Below, piece by piece: positions 1 through 11,381 of a stretch of 44,947 nucleotides of DNA. Source of the stretch: Nemertoderma westbladi (Eukaryota; Xenacoelomorpha; Nemertodermatida; Nemertodermatidae); the NCBI GenBank assembly GCA_032718475.1, contig JAUCBJ010007555.1, positions 1-44,947 on the forward strand. The letters run 5' to 3'. A program made the translations under genes and the position numbers. Within the stretch, counting starts at the first letter, position 1; each line of letters begins with the position of its first letter. The notes under the pieces were generated by a model. The model was not told where the DNA came from. It saw only the letters and a list, made by a program, of their open reading frames with translations, and made no database searches.

Positions 1-198
1 GTAAAAACTATCAAACTATATCTGTATATGATAAATGCAATGTGAACTTATAATATCGCAACCGAACAGAATAATACCGGTAGGTAGTACACACAGTACC
101 GGTACTGCAGTAACCAGTATATCCCCAACAGGCACTGCTATCCTTCCCTATATTGAGCTACTACTACAATGGGACAGTAGGCCTATATCCCCGCTATA
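1..198 (-). repeat. 3' LTR of the Ty3/gypsy element
   Basis: Positions 1-198 match 4201-4398 with one visible difference near base 14. The LTR is short (about 198 bp) and does not start with the usual TG on the minus strand; it begins TATAGCGG. It ends TTTTTAC, and an ACA end is possible if the base before the window is T. It contains the palindrome-rich motif TACCGGTA. Confidence 0.92.
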
Positions 199-208
199 TC
201 TCCCCCAG
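199..208 (-). promoter_or_regulatory. Polypurine tract of the gypsy element
   Basis: On the minus strand this reads CTGGGGGAGA directly upstream of the 3' LTR, the expected place for the plus-strand primer of reverse transcription. Confidence 0.75.
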
Positions 209-247
209 TTTCTTGGAAACTTTATATTATAATTAAATGAATACTAA

Positions 248-3200
248 TTAATAGTCAGTGCCGAATCCATATCTAGTAGGTGGTCGTGATAGTCGGCCCG
301 ATCGTGTTTTGGTAATAGTTTCGTTTTCGTTATCCCCAGACTTGTCGCTCTCTTCATTGTCGCTATCTTCATCGGTACTTTCTTCCCTCCTCTCATCGTT
401 GTAGTGACTCACTGGCAAGTCATGAGTGTTCTGGTTAGAATTATACGCTTTCCTCACATCCTTCCGGTGACGACGGATATTGTTTATGTACACCGAGTGG
501 TTATCGATAAATTCCACTCGCTCTGGGCCGTTCCATTTCGTTGTGCATCGCACATGTTGGGCGGGCTTTAAATAAACCATATCACCAACTTTGATGTTCA
601 ACGATGGTTGTTCGATTTCGCTTTTGTTAACTATTAACGGCGTCACCCCGGGAAGCTTCCGTTTTCGAATTGCTAGTCCCTTGAAGTGCTTCTCTGCCGG
701 GCAAATATCGTCGTTTCGACTACATGTCTGGTTGTACCAGAATGCTGCCTGTTCGGGAGTCTTCCAAGAACGCGCAGCCCACTTCTTTACTGTACGATGT
801 ATCCTCTCGACAATGTTCCCCGTTGGTCTGTATGCGCAGACAGGTGTGTACTGCACTTCCCATACCTTCAACAGCTCCCTGAAGACGTCTCCTCGAAATG
901 CTGGACCCTGATCAGACATGACCTCGTCAGGCGGCCCGAACTCTAAGAAAACTTGTTGAAGTTCCCTGACAACTGTACACGACTGTTCGTTGGAGACCCT
1001 CCTCCAAATAGTGTAGCTTGTAGCATTATCTATCATAGTTAAGTACGATCGATTCCCATATCCAGTAAAGTCTATGGATAGTCTATTCCAGCTGTCTCTG
1101 ACTTTTGTTGTTCCTACATTCCATTGGATTGGGTTGGGATCGATGCTATTGCACTGCGTGCACTGGTTGCACACGTCTCGAATTATCTGGAGAGGTATTG
1201 GTCGACTGATCAAGCGGTCCTTTTCACACAATTCGGTTGTCCGCTCGATCCCTTGGTGCGCCATGCCATGGAGTTCCACTACACGATCCCGTTGGTTGCT
1301 CTCGCTCATCCCAATCGCAGCAATGTGTTCCTCATTATCGTCACTGCTACCCTTATTCACTGCCAGTTGCAACCAAGTTGGTGGAACCCGGGTAAGAACA
1401 TCTGCCACATTTTTTCCCGTGGACACTAGATGTGGCTTCACATTTAGTTTGTATTCTCTGATCGTCTCCGCCAATATATCGAGTCTTCTGACCACTAATT
1501 TCCTCGATTGGCCTCTCGTTTTCACCCTGTGTGTGTCGTTAATAACCGCATGGATCCAGCTGTATGCAGTGGCCGAATCGACGAATAGGTCGAGGTTCGT
1601 TATTCCCCAGTCCAGAGCTAAGTTTACTCCCTCTATGGCCGCATCTAATTCTGCAACGTTAATATGGTTAGTGTCGCCCGCTTTTCGCAGCCACGCTGCG
1701 TCTTCTACAACCGCACCATTAATTTTTAACACCACTCCTTTCGCCACCGAACTAGCGTCGGTCCACACTTCTCCACTGTCGGTCATGGATATCGCCCATT
1801 CCCCAGTTGCCGGATCATCTATTTGAATTCGCGTTAGTGTTTCTTGCAGTTTTTCTCGTATTTTGTTGCTAACTGGAGTGTCCCAACCTATTTTCGAGCT
1901 GCATCTCTGTAACCACGCACAAGCTGGTCTGATCCAACCACCCACCGGATAGTGGCCTTTCAGCTGTCCACATATTGAATGCAGTTGCCGCCTAGTTAGT
2001 CCCACTGGCACTTCTGTTGGAGTACCCGCTTCTCTAGTCCAGTGATGATTCATTCTATCCTTTTCTATTATTCGAACTCCCAAAATACGGCTTCCCTCAC
2101 GAACAGGTTCGGCCCTCTTTGTTACTAAGCCATATTGCAGCAAATGGTCTCTCACCGCGTCAGTTGTCGTTATATCGGTGTTCACATAAATGTCGTCGCG
2201 AAAGTTGTCAGTGGATTCCTTTATGCCTTTATCTTGAGACAATGCTCGCTCGACAATGTTGTCCATTATTTTCGGGGCCACCCCAAGCCCAAATCCCATA
2301 GTTGTGACCACATATCTTTCACCTTGGTAAACTATCGTTTGGTATGGTAGTAAATCATCTCTTATCTTGACCTGCATGTATGCCCACTTGAGGTCGATGA
2401 GTGCAGTGTCCTTACCCATTTTTCGCCATTGTCGCATTTTCTCCCCGCACACCGCCGCATCCATTCCGGGGGAGTTTTCTATATATTCGTTCATCTCTCG
2501 ATAGTCTAATATCGGTCGAACACGGTTCTTTTTGGGTTCGTACTTGGCCATCAAAGGGATGGTCCCCCGCACCTCTCCATGGCGTTGTTTGTTGTATGGT
2601 ACTATCCACTCATTGTCTATCCATTCTTTCATGGCAGTCTCGAAGATTCCAACATGCTCCTTCCGTATTTTGTACTGGCTCACTTTATTGTTCAAAATTG
2701 GTGGTTTCCCGTTTTTCCACTTCCAATTTGCCACCCATTGCTTTCCGTTATACACCGCTTTAAAGTCTGTATCCTCAATGACAATCAGGTCTTCCAGTTG
2801 TTTTCCGTCGCTAGCTATCTCATCCACTTGTCGCACCGTCTCATCGTTGTTATTCGCAGTGGACATTACACCGGCCATTCCGAAAACCGCACTAGAGAGA
2901 GTTTGAGATCCGACGTGTTTTATTAAGTCGTAGCCCATTATTAGGTCTTCCGAACCACCTAATAAATGCTCTAAGACTAAAAAAGACCATTCCATATCCT
3001 GTTTCCGTCCCGCTATTTCTACTATAGAGAGAGTAACAGTTCCAATAGCTTGACTTTGCGATGTCCCGTCCAGCATCAATATCTTTGGGTTCCATCTACT
3101 CGTCTTTATATCGATTTGGTTGATTCTACACCACTTCGCCGTAACCAAGCTGCAGCTACAGCCTGTATCTACAATTGCGTCCGACTTTATTATTCCTCGC

Positions 3201-3370
3201 GGCCCGTTCACTCTAATCCCCACACTCGGTATGCCACAGTTTAATTTCTCGGGGAGGCGCCCGTGGGCCGCGACAACGTCTCCCCCAGTTCGTTTCCCGC
3301 GTTCGCCCAACCGAGCGCACCATTCCCACCACTGCGGCACCCCCGCGCGATGTGCCCCACCTGGCCGCAC
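248..3370 (-). CDS. pol: Ty3/gypsy pol polyprotein (protease-RT-RNase H-integrase)
   Basis: One 1,040-codon frame encodes the whole enzyme set. Visible motifs are the aspartic protease DTG (residues 68-70), RT with the first Asp in LIDLKWAY (about 326) and the catalytic pair in NFRDDIYVN (390-393, a Phe-Arg variant of YxDD), RNase H with Asp537, Glu574 and Asp598, integrase zinc site His701/His705/Cys734/Cys737, and integrase core Asp767, Asp820, Glu855. The order protease-RT-RNase H-integrase is that of Ty3/gypsy. The first roughly 26 residues lie in the gag overlap and are probably not used as a start: the frame is -1 relative to gag and is best reached by frameshifting at 3292-3298. The C-terminus is acidic, then basic, with no clear chromodomain. 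All catalytic residues are present, so the enzyme may work. Confidence 0.93.
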   Translation of the reverse strand: MRPGGAHRAGVPQWWEWCARLGERGKRTGGDVVAAHGRLPEKLNCGIPSVGIRVNGPRGIIKSDAIVDTGCSCSLVTAKWCRINQIDIKTSRWNPKILMLDGTSQSQAIGTVTLSIVEIAGRKQDMEWSFLVLEHLLGGSEDLIMGYDLIKHVGSQTLSSAVFGMAGVMSTANNNDETVRQVDEIASDGKQLEDLIVIEDTDFKAVYNGKQWVANWKWKNGKPPILNNKVSQYKIRKEHVGIFETAMKEWIDNEWIVPYNKQRHGEVRGTIPLMAKYEPKKNRVRPILDYREMNEYIENSPGMDAAVCGEKMRQWRKMGKDTALIDLKWAYMQVKIRDDLLPYQTIVYQGERYVVTTMGFGLGVAPKIMDNIVERALSQDKGIKESTDNFRDDIYVNTDITTTDAVRDHLLQYGLVTKRAEPVREGSRILGVRIIEKDRMNHHWTREAGTPTEVPVGLTRRQLHSICGQLKGHYPVGGWIRPACAWLQRCSSKIGWDTPVSNKIREKLQETLTRIQIDDPATGEWAISMTDSGEVWTDASSVAKGVVLKINGAVVEDAAWLRKAGDTNHINVAELDAAIEGVNLALDWGITNLDLFVDSATAYSWIHAVINDTHRVKTRGQSRKLVVRRLDILAETIREYKLNVKPHLVSTGKNVADVLTRVPPTWLQLAVNKGSSDDNEEHIAAIGMSESNQRDRVVELHGMAHQGIERTTELCEKDRLISRPIPLQIIRDVCNQCTQCNSIDPNPIQWNVGTTKVRDSWNRLSIDFTGYGNRSYLTMIDNATSYTIWRRVSNEQSCTVVRELQQVFLEFGPPDEVMSDQGPAFRGDVFRELLKVWEVQYTPVCAYRPTGNIVERIHRTVKKWAARSWKTPEQAAFWYNQTCSRNDDICPAEKHFKGLAIRKRKLPGVTPLIVNKSEIEQPSLNIKVGDMVYLKPAQHVRCTTKWNGPERVEFIDNHSVYINNIRRHRKDVRKAYNSNQNTHDLPVSHYNDERREESTDEDSDNEESDKSGDNENETITKTRSGRLSRPPTRYGFGTDY

Positions 3371-4155
3371 CTAAAACAACCCTTCGGTTTGGCGTTTGTA
3401 TTATCGGCCCTATTCATCGACCAGGCATTACCACCACCACCGCCACTGGTTTCCTGGCTGGTGCATTCGCGGGCGAAATGCCCTGCTTTTCTGCACCGAT
3501 AGCACTCAACTGACTGCCTCATCCCACCCCACGATCCAATTTCCCGATCATGTCCACGATTACTTTGTTCTGAATGCCCTGACCCCCTGCGACTACTAAA
3601 CCCAGCGGCACCCCAGACACTATCCATACCATTCCGCTCTGCCAGCATTCGTCTCGCCTGCTGCAACAACTCATCGATTCCCACGTTTCCCGCCATCGCC
3701 TTCACCTCCATTCTCACACTGTTTGGAAGGCCATTAGCGAACTGAACAGCTAGGAGATCGGTCGCACATTGACTTCTAGTATCTTCCGTTATCAATGATA
3801 GAAGCCTTCTCAAATCAGCCAGAAATGAATCTGCCGTTTCGTCGCCGAGGACTCTCTGTTTGAACTTGTCGTACGCCGCGTATGGGGTGTCGGCGAACGC
3901 CTGGATTAGCATCTTCCTGATGATTGCGCAATCTTTTTTCTCGGCTTCTGACAGTTGGGATATTACATCGTGGGCCGCCCCCTTGAGCGACAACCTCAGA
4001 TACGTAGCACGGCTTCCTTCGTCTAATTTAGCTTCTTCCCGTAATATCTCGAACGTGTCGTCGAATATGGTAAGCCAGGAACACGGATCTCCCGTCCCGT
4101 CATATTTGGCCACATAGTCCGAGAGTTTCGGTGCCATTGTCTGATTGTGTCTCAT
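3241..4155 (-). CDS. gag: Ty3/gypsy gag with two CCHC zinc knuckles
   Basis: This 304-residue frame starts 43 nt downstream of the primer-binding site. Residues 1-170 form a helical capsid-like region. The C-terminal part has two retroviral-type knuckles, CYRCRKAGHFAREC and CFRCGQVGHIARGC (CX2CX4HX4C), separated by a Gly/Asn-rich linker; these would bind the element RNA. The last 130 nt overlap pol in the -1 frame. No stop or frameshift breaks the gene, unlike the gag genes of the outer BEL element next door. Confidence 0.92.
   Translation of the reverse strand: MRHNQTMAPKLSDYVAKYDGTGDPCSWLTIFDDTFEILREEAKLDEGSRATYLRLSLKGAAHDVISQLSEAEKKDCAIIRKMLIQAFADTPYAAYDKFKQRVLGDETADSFLADLRRLLSLITEDTRSQCATDLLAVQFANGLPNSVRMEVKAMAGNVGIDELLQQARRMLAERNGMDSVWGAAGFSSRRGSGHSEQSNRGHDREIGSWGGMRQSVECYRCRKAGHFARECTSQETSGGGGGNAWSMNRADNTNAKPKGCFRCGQVGHIARGCRSGGNGALGWANAGNELGETLSRPTGASPRN
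3251..3298 (-). promoter_or_regulatory. Programmed -1 frameshift signal (gag to pol)
   Basis: On the minus strand the heptamer GGGAAAC (3298-3292) lies in the gag frame as G.GGA.AAC, the X.XXY.YYZ arrangement. After a 5-nt spacer comes a GC-rich stem whose arms GGGGAG (3285-3280) and CTCCCC (3256-3251) pair perfectly. Slipping back one base here joins gag directly to the open pol frame. Confidence 0.8.
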
Positions 4156-4185
4156 ATAATAAAAAGTGAATAACAGGCCCGGTTA

Positions 4186-4198
4186 GCTTTTGGTGCCA
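4186..4198 (-). promoter_or_regulatory. Primer-binding site of the gypsy element
   Basis: On the minus strand TGGCACCAAAAGC begins two bases after the 5' LTR. A TGG start complements a tRNA CCA end. I could not assign the tRNA. Confidence 0.7.
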
Positions 4199-4200
4199 AT

Positions 4201-4398
4201 GTAAAAACTATCAGACTATATCTGTATATGATAAATGCAATGTGAACTTATAATATCGCAACCGAACAGAATAATACCGGTAGGTAGTACACACAGTACC
4301 GGTACTGCAGTAACCAGTATATCCCCAACAGGCACTGCTATCCTTCCCTATATTGAGCTACTACTACAATGGGACAGTAGGCCTATATCCCCGCTATA
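4201..4398 (-). repeat. 5' LTR of the Ty3/gypsy element
   Basis: This is the partner of 1-198 and near-identical to it. Its right edge (CCGCTATA) abuts BEL leader sequence. Confidence 0.92.
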
Positions 4399-5247
4399 AG
4401 GACACTCCGGGTACATAACGTAGTACTTATAGTTTAAGACTATAAGTCGTCAGACGGTGGTATTTCCTTATCTGGACAACGCAACTTACTTACTACTACT
4501 TTATTGGTTTCAAATACCGTAACTTCCTGTCAGTTTGTGAGAACCAGAAATTCTAACTCCTTGTTTGTCTGGTTCGTAGATTTCTTGTTAAATTACCCTA
4601 AAAATTGTACGTGTAACTTGTTTTTTGTTTATTTAGAGATTGTGTAATCTCAACCCGATTCGTAAGTAAGTAATTTGTAGTGATAAGTAACTTAGTTAAG
4701 TAGAATTATCAGTATTAATGTCTAACAAGTAGCACTTCACTGAGAGCGTTCAGCCCCTGTGTAGTGACTTCTTATCCAGAAATAATAACATTTAGTTCAA
4801 TTATTGTCAAACCCATTACGGGTATATATTTATTTATAAATCAACTCAACCAGATTTATAAAATAGTAGGCCTGTTATACATCAATTAGGTCTTAATATC
4901 AGTTGAACTACTGCTTAATATCAGTAATAAAGTAAAGGGAAGTAATCCCTAAAATTCAGAAAATCAGTTATTATTAAATAATTGACATTACCGGTATTTA
5001 CGGTAAGCTTATTATATTTATATAAATTTAGGCTAAACTTATATACCGGTATTCTGTGACTGATCCTAGTCTGTAATAATACCTATATATATACTATAAG
5101 TGTATACCGGTATTTTAATATTAAATATATAACACGTTACATTGAGTAGCGATATCGGTAACTACTAGGCTGACAGTTGATACTGAATTCCTCTAGACTT
5201 GCTTTAACTGTCATTATAGTAGTAGGCATTCAACTGTAAAATAAATT
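4399..5247 (+). other. 5' leader of the outer BEL/Pao element (no gene)
   Basis: AT-rich untranslated leader. It is homologous on the opposite strand to 19140-20095 of the inner copy, for example in the shared stretch around a cgtcag-cggtggtattt core. It holds several ACCGGT palindromes (near 4992, 5045 and 5108), as the inner leader does. No ORF is supported. Confidence 0.8.
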
Positions 5248-8200
5248 ATGTCTGACACAAAACAAACACTGTCAGATAGTCTACTGGAAAGAACGATCTG
5301 TGACCCAGATCAAAGTATAGAACATCTCAGACCGAAGTCTAAGTCCCCTCCTACTGTAAGAAAAGTCATCCCTACAGTAGTGGTATCGGACCCTAGGCTA
5401 GTAAAGAACCATAGGTCTATTATAGGCACTCGGGCTTAAGTTAAGCGAGACCAAGAGATAGCTGCCAAACAACAACAGCACCCGAACCGCGAACTTATTT
5501 CCCAACTGCGTAGCGACGCTAGTTCCGACACTGAAGAGTTAACGCCCGAGATCGGAGCAAGGATGGAAGAAGCGGTTTATCCAGACCCACTTCTAATTCT
5601 TCCTGGGGCCATACTCAATAGAGTACTGATAGCTGTGGAGGAACATCAAGCGGATTGGATGAGACATAAGAGATCGACCAGGGACAGTTATGCGGGATAC
5701 ACGATGGAAGAACTAAGGTCTATTGTAGAGACGCAATGGAACTTCCCCAGACACGGACTCCTGTTTAACTTATCGGAAGCTGCCTGGGAAGACTTATACC
5801 GAATGGGGATAGTAAGGGACACTCGAGATCCTGCTGTATGGAAGAGGTCAGCAGCAGGATATGTCCAAGGATTCTTCAACTCCTTGGAACGACTAGAAGA
5901 ACATTTATTTCAACAACCATAAGGACCTCAAGAGCAGGGAGAGCTGCTTTATCAAGTGAGAGAACGTATCTTGCGGATCAGATAAATCCTTTCAGCCTTT
6001 GAGGAGGCCTCGAAGAGAAGCCAAGACACGCCATTGCAAGTGGCTGTTAAACGAGTGAATGTTAAAGTCCAGGGAACAACACGATGGAGGGCTCAGCTAA
6101 CTGAATGAGTAACCCACGGAGAATTGACAGATACAACCTTTTCTCATGTGGAAGGAGAGGCAGTATCCGAAAGACCTAGGAAGAAGGATTCTATTGACAT
6201 CTATCTGTCAGATTATCAACGATTTATAGGTGACAAAGAGCTAAGGAGAAGGCTAGCTGGACTTCACCCCAATAGTGAGGGAGCCAAATTCGTGTTGAAC
6301 TCTTTAGATGCGGAAATATTAGCTGCGGAGCAGGCTAAATTTGATGAAAGCATCCTCATCGCAATGGACCAAGAAGAACAAATAAAGAAAAGGCAAATAG
6401 AAGACCAAAAGTTAGCAGCAGCGGCGGCAGCGGCAGAAGCTGAAAGAAAAGCGGCAGCGGCAGCGGCAGTGGCAGCGGCAGAATCTGAAAGAAAAGCGGC
6501 AGCAGCAGCGGCAGTGGAAGAAGCTGAAAGAAAAGCGGCAGCGGCAGAGGCTGAAAGAAAAACGGTAGCGGCAGTGGCAGTGGCAGTGGCAGTGGCAGAA
6601 GCAGAATGGAGGGCATCTGAAGCGACAGCTCAACTAGAGTTGGAAAATCTTCAGGCGAAACAAGATTACTTAAATAAACAAAGAGCAGCTACTCAGATGC
6701 AACTACTGAGTCGATCTACTCCCAGAAGACAGGGATTTACCTCCTCTGATGAAGGTGATACAACGGACCCCGAGGGTAAAGGTAATAAATCCCGTTCAAG
6801 CGGGCGTAAAAGAGCGCCACACCGGCAGAAGTTACCTAATTTACATCCTGCGGTGAGAAGGGAACTAGCTAATGTAGACTTTAAGTAATCAAGAACCTAC
6901 AGACCAAATTATTAGAGTAGAAAGACTCCCTACTATAGTAGATGAGCCCGAAATAATTAGGCCTGTTAGCGAAGCCACTCCTTTGATAGAGACCCCTTTA
7001 TTTCCAGAACCTAACTCCAAATTCCCTTTGCACAGTACCAAACTACCTATGCCCAGTAGAGAACTGCCGGAATCCCAAACAGTCCTGGACGCCGAGCAAG
7101 ACATTATAAACAAATTGTCTCCCGTCGTCCCGATGCGCCATCCAGCTACTACGTTGGCGACTCCCGCCTCCACGGTTGAGTGGATGGATGAAGGACGGCG
7201 GGGGATGAAGCAGCTGCTCGGACAGCTGGAAAGTAATAAAATCAAATCTTCCAAACAAGTCCGAGAATTGGAAGGGACTGTTCAACTGTTAAAGGGAACA
7301 GTGAGAGAGAGTAGGTTAGAGCTGCAAGAAGTACAGCAAAATATCGCTCTAGAGCGCGATAAATTAGCAAATATACAAATGGGTATACCACCACCCCCTG
7401 TAACAATGTGTCAGCCCGTTAGGTCTGAAGTATTTCATGCGCAAGGTGTGGAGCCTACACGCATCTATACTGCTAGCAAAGTAGAAACTCCTATAGTAAA
7501 CCCTATTAAGGGTATCTATAAACCTGTTGATAATGATATCCCATACAGATCTGATAATAATCCGAGAAATTTATATACCGATAATTCGATATTAAATAAT
7601 ATGATGGCTCAAGAAAGTTTTACACGTCAAATGGCCAGAACTGAAGCCCGTCAAGCGGTAAAGGTGGGAGAGGTCGTCAAGTTCAATGGAGATGAGATGA
7701 AATGGTTACCTTTTAATGAATATTACAAAGATAACATACAGAACTCTGTACTATCCAACGGAGAGAAACTACGATTCCTCATCGAGTTTATTGGACATCC
7801 AGACGGATTGAGACAAGTTTGGGATACACTAAACATCAGGTATGGTAATAGGACTAATATAGCTAGGTATCTGTATGCGAAATTTGTAGCGCCCCAAAAG
7901 TTTCTTAGCAGCGGGATTATAGAGTTTTCCTATGAGATTCAGGAGATCTGTAGACAGCTAGATTGGTTAGGTAAGTCTCAGGAATACCAGAGTTCTATGG
8001 TTGTTGGAGCCATAGCATCAACTTTGCCAAAGGGTGGAGTAGGTACTCGCTGGGACAAAAAGGTTATCTATCAGATGGACCAGTAACAAAGAGACCCTAC
8101 TATGGCTGATCTCATGTCATTCTTAAACGGAGAGGTAAGATTACAGCTCCTAAAGCAGTCCAGAGAGAAGACACCGGAAAGTAAGGTAAGTGAAAAACCC

Positions 8201-10067
8201 GTTACTAGGAAAAAGGTAACACCAGTGTGTTATACAGACGATTGCGAAAGCCCAACGTCCTACGACGAGAACAGCGGCAAGGACACCGAAAGATCTTATT
8301 ATGTCAATAAAGTTAGGAAAGACGTAAGTAAATCTAAGTCTTGAACCAATGACAGGAGAGAACAGGTAACAACTCCCCCTACGTCTCCTAAGAGAATTCA
8401 TGGAAGAAAGCCCGAAGAAAGAGCAAGTGTACACAACATGACGCAGGTTAAGGTAAGTAACATTAAACCTAAATGTGTATTGTGCGATGGGCCACATCGC
8501 TTGAGTGGGTGTGATGAATTCTTAAAGAAATCCCTGAAGGATAGACGTGATGTCATGTGGGATAAGTGGTTGTGTTATAATTGCCTCAGACGAGGACATC
8601 AATGAAGGACCTGTTACTCAGACGCGAGGTGTGTTAAGTGCGGCGCGGAACATCATATCTTGCTGCACACAGAATTTGACAGGACCCGTACGAAGCAGGT
8701 AAGTGAGCCCGAACTACATGTCCAATTCAGTGATGTGAACGACACTGACCACAGTTCGGAGATGGAAGGATTCTACACGGATGAATTCTCAGACGAAAAT
8801 GAATCCTGTTATATGATCAACACAACTGTGTATCGAGCGCTTACGTATGAGACCGAAACAGATGGAGAAGATCCTCGACTGTCTATTCCGGATCGACAGC
8901 CCTCTTGGAAAGTGCCAATCTCATCTGTCGGTATCCGAGAATTCCCGGTAGTGCAACTGAGGGTGCATGGAATAGGGAGGAGCTTAATAGTAAACGCCCT
9001 CCTTGACTCCGGCAGTACAGGCACCTTTATCGACAAAGACCTAGCCGAAGATATCTTTGCTGGTCAACCAAAGTTCCGAACCAAACTGAACCTTTCTGGA
9101 ATTATGCAGGTTTGGAAATCCATAGTAGCCACAGATTACTACGTGGGTGCGTTGTCCACTCCCCAGGATGAACTAGGAGAAAATAGTGTAAGGTCAGTCA
9201 AGATGGTGGCGATAAAGAACTTTGCTACTAGCCAAGTAGAGCCTTACAACTGGGATGAAGATCATTTTACCCAGCAACACAACATACCTAGATTCAGTAC
9301 GGATTATCCAGGGGTACAGATTTTACTCGGCCAAAATGCGCACGAGGCGCTTGAGACATTAGAAAAACGGCCTGCTCGACCGCGACCACTCCAGACGTAT
9401 GCGGGAAGAACTAGAGTAGGTTGGTACTTCACTGGACCTTCCTATAGGACTTTATTGGAAAGACTCCCAAGTGAGCGACTCCACCAAGTGAGTGAATGGG
9501 AGGAAGATATAAGTGAAGAAGAAATTCCAGCTGAGGAAACTCCATACGCCTCAGATAACGACGACATAAGCAACTTATATGACGAGGAAAATACCATTGA
9601 TCTCCTCACTGAGAACCAAACTTGGTTAAACCAAGTCAACCTATGTAACCTTATCAACCAACATAGCGAACAGTTGAAGTATAATGATGAATTAAACGAA
9701 GTGGTAGATCGATATAATAACAAACTACGCGATGAACACGACGTACGATTCTTTACTCAAGAAGCCGTAGAGCCTAATTCCTACGACAAAGCTTTATCTG
9801 TAGTAGAAGAAAGAGCCAAGCAGATTCAGGAAACGACCACACATTATCTGAAGGATGAAGGCTGTTATGAGATTGGTCTTCCGTTCCGACGGAGAGAACC
9901 CAGCTTCGTAAATAACCGACCTTTAGCGGAAAAAAGAATCGCACAATTACATCGGCGTTTGACGGCTAACGATCAAGCCAGGGAAATGTATAATACCCAA
10001 CTGAAGAGTAATTTATAGATAAGGGATACGTGGAGTGAGTTCCGGAAGAAACACCCATAACGGAGAG
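5248..10067 (+). pseudogene. BEL/Pao gag-protease, degenerate
   Basis: Begins MSDTKQTLSDSLLE at 5248 and matches the inner-copy gag throughout. Parts in order are an N-terminal region (5248-6123), a Glu/Lys/Ala-rich coiled coil with poly-Ala blocks (6350-6640), a DUF1759-type gag domain (about 7670-8080), zinc knuckles near 8470-8670 and a DUF1758-type aspartic protease with LLDSGSTGTFID (about 9000). A late segment (9500-10018) leads into RT. Stops lie at 5437, 5920, 5983 and 6106, a frameshift near 6887, and more stops at 8086, 8342 and about 8603 (in the knuckles). A 36-bp deletion removes 12 residues inside the DUF1759 domain relative to the inner copy. A +1 shift and a TGA lie just before the insertion site. 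It is a non-functional remnant. Confidence 0.9.
10063..10067. repeat. Target-site duplication GAGAG, left copy
   Basis: GAGAG directly before the TGTACGCG terminus of the left LTR; the partner is at 22610-22614. Five bases is typical of BEL/Pao integration. Confidence 0.9.
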
Positions 10068-11303
10068 TGTACGCGCTTTTGAAGACCTTTAGCAGTTTAA
10101 CCTGCCAAAATTTATATGTCTTTTGGTTTATAAATAGACTTTAGAAGATGACAAATATTTAATACCAATAAACACAACATTAGCAGAAGCCAGCCTAGTG
10201 CGCGTCCATTCACCCGCTGGATATTCCCGGGAGACTGGATTCTGAGGGCTTAGATTATTATTGCAGTGTAAGCTTACTGTACTGTATTATTCGATTGATC
10301 ATTAATAATTAATTTCTGACTAATATTATTCACTTTCGGGAAATATTAACAGTTCCTTTAGGACGTGGCGCTCTATCTAGGTAAACAGAGATATGACTTA
10401 TACTAATCACAACGGCAAGTCGGTAAGGCTTATGCTTCACGTATGAGGCGCATTCTTTAGGAAATGCTTAGTTATCAGTCACAATCATGCACACTACCGG
10501 TAACACACAATACTGCCCACTAATTTGCCGACCGTCAATGATTTTTATCATATATAAAGAGAACAGCAACGGACCAATGTAGTGCTTATCAAATAGCATT
10601 AAATTCACTACATACACAATAATATAAGTCGCAATCGCTATATATAACCCGTCTCTCTAACCTGTAGTGTATCAAGAAAATTGGGAAATTTGGGTTCTTT
10701 ATAAATGTTCTCCAAATAATATTCAACCAAACAACAGCAAACCATTAAGATGGTAGGTTAAGATATGATATGACAATGTACTGATATGGACCGATAACAG
10801 TTATACGCTCTATAATCTTAAGCCTACTAATGTTTCTTCTAAAGTCTGAAACGAATTGACTCTAGAGCCGTTGTTCCTGGCCTAGATAGCAATAACACAA
10901 AGTATCAAGTAAAAACAGTAAGACTGAACACTCTCCTTATGATCGGCCGAAAAGCTACACGTCGACAGGAAAAATCGCTCTGATTGGCTCAAGCCAAACA
11001 AAGAACCATGCGTCCAATGGCTGTTTCCATGTCAGCAACCAGCTGTTAGATGTCGTAATATGAATCATCACGGCTAAGCTGTGAAAGGTATTTGGTGCAT
11101 TGCAGGCCCCTTGCCCTACCACGTCCGCCAAAACACGTATATAGCAGAATGACTTTTATGTCCGTTAAAACACCTATAACGGTACCTTGCGGGCGAGGGG
11201 AATATATATACAGTTAGAGAACCTTTTTAGAGTATTCCAGCGCCTGGGGGGAAACTGGATTGCGAAGCAAAGGGGCCAGTTATATCCCACAGAAGCTTTT
11301 ACA
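10068..11303 (-). repeat. 3' LTR of the inner BEL/Pao element
   Basis: 1,236 bp, TGTACGCG on the left to CTTTTACA on the right (plus strand). By eye it differs from the right LTR at only four bases, near 10435, 10440, 10751 and 11295. On the minus strand a TATATATA stretch near 11200-11215 could be a promoter TATA box. Confidence 0.93.
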
Positions 11304-11313
11304 CCGCTCCCAG
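11304..11313 (-). promoter_or_regulatory. Probable polypurine tract of the inner BEL element
   Basis: On the minus strand TGGGAGCGG immediately precedes the 3' LTR. It is purine-rich with one C. No such tract adjoins the other LTR, which supports a minus orientation. Confidence 0.55.
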
Positions 11314-11381
11314 AAAATGGGATTTGAGTCTATAAAATATACAAAATCACAGTTTCTAATATACGTAAATACTCTAAACAG

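Larger units (their letters stand above)
1..4398 (-). mobile_element. Ty3/gypsy-type LTR retrotransposon, nearly intact
   Basis: The element reads on the minus strand: 5' LTR (4201-4398), primer-binding site, gag, pol, polypurine tract, 3' LTR (1-198). The two LTRs differ at one site that I can see, and both ORFs are open, so the insertion is young and may be active. The sequence right of 4398 matches the 5' leader of the BEL/Pao element in this window (compare 20030-20100 on the other strand), so this element landed inside a BEL leader. The left target-site copy lies outside the window. There is no env ORF. The clade was not determined. Confidence 0.93.

Noticed and set aside
6356-6633. Long antisense frames rich in Leu-Pro or Cys-Arg over the BEL gag coiled coil (also 17712-18156)
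   Set aside because: They are shadows of the GCGGCAGCA poly-alanine repeat read in other frames.
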